64,000 bases of DNA from assembly GCA_947652605.1 (NCBI GenBank), contig OX393582.1, positions 15,710,544-15,774,543 of the forward strand, given 5' to 3'. The notes beneath the pieces are model-generated. The model was not told the DNA's origin. It saw only the letters and a program-made list of their open reading frames with translations, and did no database searches. Source of the DNA: Elmis aenea. Taxonomy: Eukaryota > Arthropoda > Insecta > Coleoptera > Elmidae. The first letter of the stretch is position 1. Every line of letters begins with the position of its first letter. Shown here piece by piece: positions 58,118-64,000 of the stretch. The position numbers and the translations under genes are program-made.

Positions 58118-59446
58118 GGGGAAAGTACCCATGAATGGGACAGTCCTTGGATGGGACATTCTTAATACACTATAGTTAAACACAAATCTTTATGTACGTG
58201 GACTCACCAATAGATGGTAGATCGCGTACCTAATGTACTACCCCATTTCGAAGTTCTCATGTTGATATACAATCGTGTAATATCAGAATTAAAATTGTGT
58301 AACTAAAATGTAAATATTGTTGTTTGTGAACTCAATGATATCTTGAAAAAGTTTAATGAAATTCGGTAACTCCAACAACTTATTTAAGTACATACATATT
58401 ATACCTATTAAATAACAAAACTTCAAGTCAATTAGCTTTTAGGTTAAGTGTCAGTAAAGTTATATTTGACAAAATGTCCCTATCCTCTGAATGGGACATA
58501 TTACTGATCCTTAATTGGGACACGTCGCAAACAAGGATAACTTTTTTTATTTAAAGAATTTATATATTCTTACTCTAAAACAGTTTTTGTTATAAATATT
58601 TAGATATTTTTTGCATAATTTAAACTTTAAAGGATAAAATGGAAAAACAGAAAAGGATCCGCGTTTCTTCAACGCAATGGAATCGGCGGTACGTGAAATA
58701 ATTAAAAATAAGGTTTCTATTCGGGAAGTTGCAAAATGCACAGGTATTTCTAAATCTTCTTTACATAGAGCTGTTAATAAAGCAAAACGAGAACCCACAC
58801 TTTTAAACACGATCCAAATATTGGAAATCGCAGAATATTTTCAAAAAATGAGGAAACAGCATTATCCGAATATTTTCAGTCTGCTTCAAAAATGTGTCAC
58901 GGATTAACTACACTGCAAGCCAGAGAACTAGCATATCAGTTTGCTGTAGCATGTAGCTTTAAAAAATTAATCTTCCGAAAAAGTGGGAAGAAAATAAAAA
59001 AGCAGGTAGAAAATGGCTAATAAAATTTTTTATATTTAGAAAAAGACATTGGAAAAATTCTTTAATATTATTTATAATGTTGTAAAGTTTTAAAAAACGC
59101 TGTCTTTTATGTTATCTTATATATTTTATATTATCTCATCTTGCATTTATGTTTATAACATTTCAAGTTGTATACTATATAATAAATAAAAATTATATGT
59201 GGCGTCCCATTCATTGATTTCGCATGTCCCACTCTAAGAACAAGTGTTCCCATATTGGGTCATCGCACTCAAAATATATTTCTATTTATAAAAATTTGTT
59301 AACGTTACAAATCACGTTTACTTGTTTCAAAACACTTTTGTTACATTAAAACACATTACTGGGGTAACACAGCATATTCATCTGAGCTATTACTGAAAAA
59401 TTTGTCAACAATTAAGAAAATTGTCCCATTCATGGGTACTTTCCCC
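58118..59446. mobile_element. Non-autonomous pogo/Tigger-type DNA transposon
   Basis: Inverted termini of at least 25 bp (GGGGAAAGTACCCATGAATG ... CATTCATGGGTACTTTCCCC) are flanked by TA on each side (58116-58117, 59447-59448). The interior carries only an N-terminal transposase remnant. GGGACA / TGTCCCAT repeats recur near both ends (58139, 58484, 59213). TA duplication and a psq-type helix-turn-helix place it in the pogo branch of Tc1/mariner. Confidence 0.87.
58639..59020 (+). pseudogene. pogo/Tigger transposase N-terminal remnant (psq HTH and CENP-B HTH)
   Basis: The open part 58677-58907 reads AVREIIKNKVSIREVAKCTG followed by ISKSSLHRAVNKAK, a pipsqueak-type helix-turn-helix. In another frame, from about 58889, CHGLTTLQARELAYQFAVAC, then KKW and ENKKAGR text, matches the CENP-B-type second helix-turn-helix. 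A frameshift also precedes 58677. The catalytic DDE domain is entirely missing, so the product could at most bind DNA. Confidence 0.8.
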
Positions 59447-59448
59447 TA

Positions 59449-60392
59449 CTATGTTAGACATGTACGCATGTTTCAATAAACAAATTTAATTTAACTAGCT
59501 TTGGCAAATGACAATAAAAATACAGGAGGTTGAAGTAAGAACTCTCTTCAGACATAATTTTCTTTATATTAAAAGATACACCTTTGGTGTTAATTACAAC
59601 ATATTAAAAGAGTTGCGAGTTTTTTTTTTAAAATGTGTTATACAGTGTATAAGTCACTACCCCGTAACGAGGACCTGAAAAACGCGCACACAAAAATTGC
59701 GCACAGATGATCACGTTAGGAATGCATTGAAAAAACCTTTAATTTGACCTTCATTCATTTGGTCAGTAACAGAATTTTTAATCAATGTTCTAGACGTATA
59801 TAAAAATTTTGCAAAATTATATTGCCATCCTGATGGTACTTAAAAGAACACGCAAGTTTAAGCTATTATTGCTTTACAAAATGCCTTGTTCATTTTTTAC
59901 CTTATAATGAGTGATATACATATGATATAGGTAGGTCAACAAAGGGTGCTCAACCAGTCGATCGTGACGTGATTTTTTTTCTCGCTCACATTTACTTGGA
60001 ATAATTATTTTATGTGGGTCGGGCCATCTTCACATTTCGAAATTAACATTGTATTTTTGCCCTAATTTATGAGTAAATCGCAAGGTTTCTCGAATAAAAA
60101 CAGCAGCTCGTATTGTATATACAAAAAGGTTGAGCAGCCAAGAGCCGGAATAAGATTGTCGTAGGTCTGAAGAACCAGACCTACCCCCCGGCATTTCTGT
60201 TCATTAAAACTTAAAAACAATCTTGAATATCTCGTCGGCTCCAAAAATTTTCGTAGGCCCTAAAAATTCTCGTAGGCCCTAGGCACTGTGCCTAAAGTGC
60301 CTAATTGATAAAACGGCCCTGGAGCAGTCATGGTACTAAATCAGTACCAGTAAAAAATCCCCAACTCTGTGAGTTTTTTTTTGCCATATACA
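59449..60392. other. Unresolved intergenic repeats
   Basis: No gene is seen. A hAT-type right end (AGTGCCTAATTGATAAAACG, then GCCCTG) stops at 60321, preceded by GTAGGCCCTAGGCACTGTGC. Its left end was not identified. The rest is AT-rich. Confidence 0.4.
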
Positions 60393-60449
60393 CAGTGTCC
60401 CAGTTACCGTGAACAGTATGGGGATCTCGTAAACGGTAAGAGATACAGA

Positions 60450-60645
60450 CAGAGGAGGACTTGGAGCTTTTGGGCCCCAGGCGCTAAACTAATGTGGTCT
60501 CTAAGCCACTTTATTAATTTATGCAGCGTAAATAGTTTTAAGAAACCATCTATTCTGAAAAAATAAATCCAAAAAAATCCGACAAGGACCCTCCGGGACC
60601 CTCTGGTAGGTGCCGTGTCCGACACACCATTTTAGTTTGCCACTG
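60450..60645. mobile_element. hAT-like MITE, 196 bp
   Basis: The ends CAGAGGAGGACTTGG and TTAGTTTGCCACTG are degenerate inverted repeats. GATACAGA (60442-60449) and AATACAGA (60646-60653) flank them as an 8-bp duplication with one mismatch. Confidence 0.7.
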
Positions 60646-61486
60646 AATACAGACTTGGCTAAATGGGTCAAAATGATCTATGATTTAAAAGCAACTATTC
60701 TATGAAAATGGTTCTTAAAAAAAATTAATAGTTTTTTCGCTAATAATAAAAAACAGAAAAATAACGTTTTCAATTTATGCTTATAAGTTGATTATTTAAA
60801 ATCATACACAAAATAGCGTTTGATGTTATCGGCAGTCTTTTTTGCGTAGATTTCAAATTTGTTAAAAAGTTTTACCTATCTCTATTTGTTTCTGTTATTT
60901 TAACAAATTTTACATCAGCTTTCTTATTTTAATATCTCTTTATAATGGTGTAACAGCCTACTAAAACCAGTACCTATTTAAAATAACAAAGTTGATGTTA
61001 AAATAACAAAAACAAATGAAGATAGGTCAAATTTATGGGTCGATTCTGTGTCGCTGTCGTAAAATTGTAAAATTTTAAGATACGAGTGAATCGTTAATTG
61101 TGGAGTTATAGATTTACGATAATGTCAATTCTAGCAAACCTCTATAAACTTGATCGTAGGAAAATATGGTTACGATAAGCAACTATGATGGAACTTCACA
61201 CATATTGTAATATACCATTTGACAACAGTGCAAAAGCGGTAAAAATTCCCAAACTTGAATCGTAGAGCCTCGGTATTAGCGCGAAAAGAACGCCCGAACT
61301 CAGTTCGTATAGACCAGTCAAGGGGTTAATTTTTGTGATTATTAATTTTCAAAAGAATATTTTTTGGTTTTTTTAAGTCTGAGTAAGTGTTTGCCATATA
61401 AAGCTTTTAGTGGGTCATAAAAGTTGATGCGACAGTTCGATGGCATGTCCATCCGGAGCTTACTATGATCGATGTTTGAAGGTAAC

Positions 61487-61900
61487 GAAGAAGTCTTTCA
61501 AGGTCGTCGACAATGACCAGAGGGTGGTTGCTGAAGAAGTCTTTCAAGGTCGTCGACAATGACCAGAGGGTGGTTGCTGAAGGAGTCTTTGAAATGTTTG
61601 ACGGTGTGGTTTTAGGTGTTGCCGAAGAAGTCTTTCAAGGTCGTCGACAATGACCAGAGGGTGGTTGCTGAAGAAGTCTTTCAAGGTCGTCGACAATGAC
61701 CAGAGGGTGGTTGCTGAAGGAGTCTTTGAAATGTTTGACGGTGTGGTTTTAGGTGTTGCCGAAGAAGTCTTTCAAGGTCGTCGACAATGACCAGAGGGTG
61801 GTTGCTGAAGAAATCTTTCAAGGTCGTCGACAATGACCAGAGGGTGGTTGCTGAAGGAGTCTTTGAAATGTTTGAGGGTGTGGTGTTTGGGGTTGCCAAA
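61487..61900. repeat. Higher-order tandem repeat, 137-bp units of three 45-46-bp subunits
   Basis: Subunits start at 61487, 61533, 61579, 61624, 61670, 61716, 61761, 61807 and 61853 (periods 46, 46, 45 repeated). The first two subunits of each trio carry GGTCGTCGACAATGACCAG and the third carries TTTGAAATGTTTGA(C/G)GGTG. The 137-bp trio therefore repeats three times. Inverted, diverged copies of the third subunit follow at about 61918-62050 (ACATTTCAAAGACTTCTTC). Open frames here are by-products of the repeat. Confidence 0.9.
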
Positions 61901-62707
61901 GAAGTCGTCCGGGGGTGGTGGACATTTCAAAGACTTCTTCAGCAACCACTACGGCCACCGACTTCTTCGGCAACCCCTCTGTTGAAAAACTACATCACCC
62001 CCAGCAAACATTTCAAAGACTCCTTCGGCAACCACCCCCTTTCGATGTCGTAGGGGTGAGAAGTCTTTGAAATGTCCGAGACTTTGAAGGGTGGGGGTTT
62101 GCCGAAGAGGTTTTTCAAATGTATGACTATAGGCGGTCTGTTATGTGTGTCACCAGTAACTAGTTCTTGGAAATGTCAACCAGAAAAACATGAATTAATC
62201 TTCCTCTAATAATAGTCCAATTATTAAATTCAGCTCCATATTATCACTTAAAACCGCTTAAAATCATCTTACGAGGTTATGTTCGATAAAGTCAAGAGCA
62301 CTCGTAAAATATTTTCAATTATTTCCGATATCGCAAATACTTACGATGTAGAAGCGCACGGAATAGCAGATATCGTAAATAATCAAGGTTACGATTTTAC
62401 GATCGTTACGATATTACACAGAATCGACCCATTATTCACAAACTTAAAGTATACGCAACAAAACGGTCCTAAAAATGTAAAAAAATATTTTGATTTCGAT
62501 TTCAAATAAGCTAGTTATAAGCAAAAATTAAAAATTTAATTTTTTGTTTTTGTCAATAGCGCAACAACTTTTATTTTTTCAATTTTTTTTTCCATAGACT
62601 AGTGGTTCTTAAATCATAGATCATTTTGAGCTATTTAATTAAACAACTCTGTATCTCTTACCGTTTACGAGATTCCCATGCTGTGACGATAACTGGGACA
62701 CGCTGTA

Positions 62708-62820
62708 TCAGGGTTGGCCTGATTTTAATCAATTGATTTATATCACGTATTAAATCACGATTTAAATTAGCTGATTTTTAAAATTAAAATCATGATTTAA
62801 ATCAAACTTTTTTTTCACGA
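62708..62820. repeat. Left end of a GATTTAAATC-type hAT MITE
   Basis: CAGGGTTGGCCTGATTTTAA is followed by dense TGATTTAAATC / GATTTAAATTAG motifs. It resembles other CAGGG-ended MITEs with repeated subterminal motifs. No right end is seen within the window. Confidence 0.5.
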
Positions 62821-63054
62821 TTTAACGTCACATGTCAGCACGTCACAAATAAATTAAATGCACGATTCACTTCCACCCGCTTAAACAACCTCTAGTAAAA
62901 TACGCCGGAAATATTGTCTATTGGCTTCTTATAGATTGGGGAGAAATAAAGTCTCTACAAGAATTTTCTTATTAGAGACGCATTCCGGTAGGTTAATTTT
63001 GTAAATTTTCGCAATAATTTTTAATTTTAGGGTCAAAAGATCTACAGCCTCATT

Positions 63055-63500
63055 CAAAAAGTCTACAACAATTGAAAAAGTTTTTTATTATCGATTTCTC
63101 AGAAAATTTTATTCCCGATAAAAGTTGACGCATGACCTGAAACTAATTTTAAAGATGAAAAACATTTTTATGACTATAGATTTTAACGATTTCGCAAAAG
63201 TAAAGTGCCCCTATTTTAAGACTTACAAAAAAAATGGTTTTGAAATCTAAAATATGACAATACAAAATTTGACGTTAAAATTCCCATTAGAATTTTATAG
63301 TACCTAGTGTCAATATTTAAAAAGTTTGCAACTAATGGTAAAGTTTTTTATTATCGATTTTTTGGAAAATTTTATTTCGAGAAAAGTTAGTGCATGGTAT
63401 AAAATTAATTTTAAGTTAAAAAAGCTCGATAAAAATTCATACGACACTAGGTTTTAGCGATTTAAGAAATATTCGCAAGATTAAAGTGCCCTTATTTAAA
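63055..63500. repeat. Diverged direct repeat, period about 265 bp
   Basis: The stretch from about 63055 to 63235 (AAAGTTTTTTATTATCGATT, GATTTTAACGATTTCGC, AAAGTGCCCCTATTT) is repeated at about 63320-63500 (AAAGTTTTTTATTATCGATT, GGTTTTAGCGATTT, AAAGTGCCCTTATTT). No coding capacity is seen. Confidence 0.65.
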
Positions 63501-63665
63501 GAGTTTTAAAACAAATTCAAGAGAAATAGAGAAAATATCGAGTAAAATATTTAAATTCTAAAATTTTTTAAAACTTTTTTTAAAATTCTTAAAATAAGAG
63601 CACTTTTTGGATGTTAAAAATACTTTTTTTTAAAAATCTGATTTATTTTACTTCGGCATGTTTTT

Positions 63666-63880
63666 GCTGCTATGGCTAATCACCGAAGTGGAGGAGGAGG
63701 AAACTAGGATTAGGTGAGTAAGGGTAGAAGGTAGGTGGAAGTACTGTCACAGCATTTGCCTATAGTAGGTAGGGGAAACCACCTGAAACCCCTACGATGA
63801 CAGACGGCCGCGAAATTCGAACCCACGCCTCCCGACTTTACTCGCTAGGTTGCATACTAACCAGCCACCGAGCTCGGTGT
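63666..63880 (-). mobile_element. tRNA-derived SINE, minus-strand copy
   Basis: Read on the minus strand, GGTGGCTGGTTAGTATGC (A box) precedes GGGTTCGAATTTC (B box, plus coordinates 63812-63824). The same body as at 34135-34330 follows (GTCTGTCATCGTAGGGG, CTACCTACTATAGGCAAAT). It ends in a CT-rich segment (CCTCCTCCTCCACTTCGGTG). Confidence 0.8.
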
Positions 63881-64000
63881 TAAAAATACTTCAAAAATAA
63901 AAATTGTAATTTTAACGTCATATTTCACCTTTGGTGGGTAGTTTTGAATTCTAAACAATCTTTCCGCATGAAGTTTTTTTTTGTAACTTTTAAGATAAGG

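Larger units (their letters stand above)
60393..62705. mobile_element. Large foldback element with internal MITE and tandem repeats
   Basis: CAGTGTCCCAGTTACCGTGA, then GTATGGGGATCTCGTAAACG, pairs with CGTTTACGAGATTCCCATGC and ATAACTGGGACACGCTG. A second inner inverted pair, GGGTCGATTCTGTGT and ACACAGAATCGACCC, lies at 61038 and about 62413. The element contains a hAT-like MITE (60450-60645) and the higher-order repeat at 61487-61900. Confidence 0.75.

Noticed and set aside
61681..62053. Open frames over the 137-bp tandem repeat
   Set aside because: Repeat-periodic peptides with no start context and no domain; the repeat explains them.

Overview
The window is AT-rich, intron-bearing, repeat-laden nuclear DNA from an insect. 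The evidence is a tachykinin-related neuropeptide precursor whose peptides end in FxGxR-amide, together with 24 GT-AG (one GC-AG) exons of an ATR/mei-41 checkpoint kinase. A beetle or other insect with a large genome would fit, but the order cannot be fixed from what I can see.

Layout. 1-3120: repeats. 3128-4034 (+): tachykinin precursor, two coding exons, eight amidated peptides. 4035-17408: intergenic DNA built from layered transposons: a degenerate hAT (TTF/ZMYM1-like) element, a 5'-truncated LINE inside a palindromic element, and mirrored minisatellites inside another. 17409-53218 (+): a complete ATR gene whose exons join in frame to about 2,586 residues ending in a FATC tail. Its introns hold a Penelope-like element, a piggyBac remnant, hAT and mariner-like remnants, a tRNA-derived SINE, several hAT MITEs with visible 8-bp target duplications, and many long palindromic elements. 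54510-56751 (-): a five-exon ERA-like mitochondrial GTPase (ERAL1). 57101-57467 (+): the PC4/Sub1 single-stranded-DNA-binding coactivator, head to head with ERAL1 across 349 bp. 57468-64000: repeats, including a perfect 59-bp hairpin MITE, a non-autonomous pogo/Tigger element, a 137-bp higher-order tandem repeat and a second SINE copy.

The genes do not form a pathway. ATR is a nuclear replication-stress kinase, ERAL1 assembles the mitochondrial small ribosomal subunit, Sub1 is a nuclear transcription/repair cofactor, and tachykinin is a secreted neuropeptide. ERAL1 and Sub1 probably share a bidirectional promoter.

The most unusual content is a set of at least a dozen long near-palindromes (about 0.25-2.5 kb). 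They share ACAGGGTG/CACCCTGT termini and a subterminal GGGATCTCGCTTAT-like block but have different interiors. Three of them carry a conserved motif resembling the hammerhead-ribozyme core. Exon joins were worked out by eye from splice signals and reading frame; no database search was possible.
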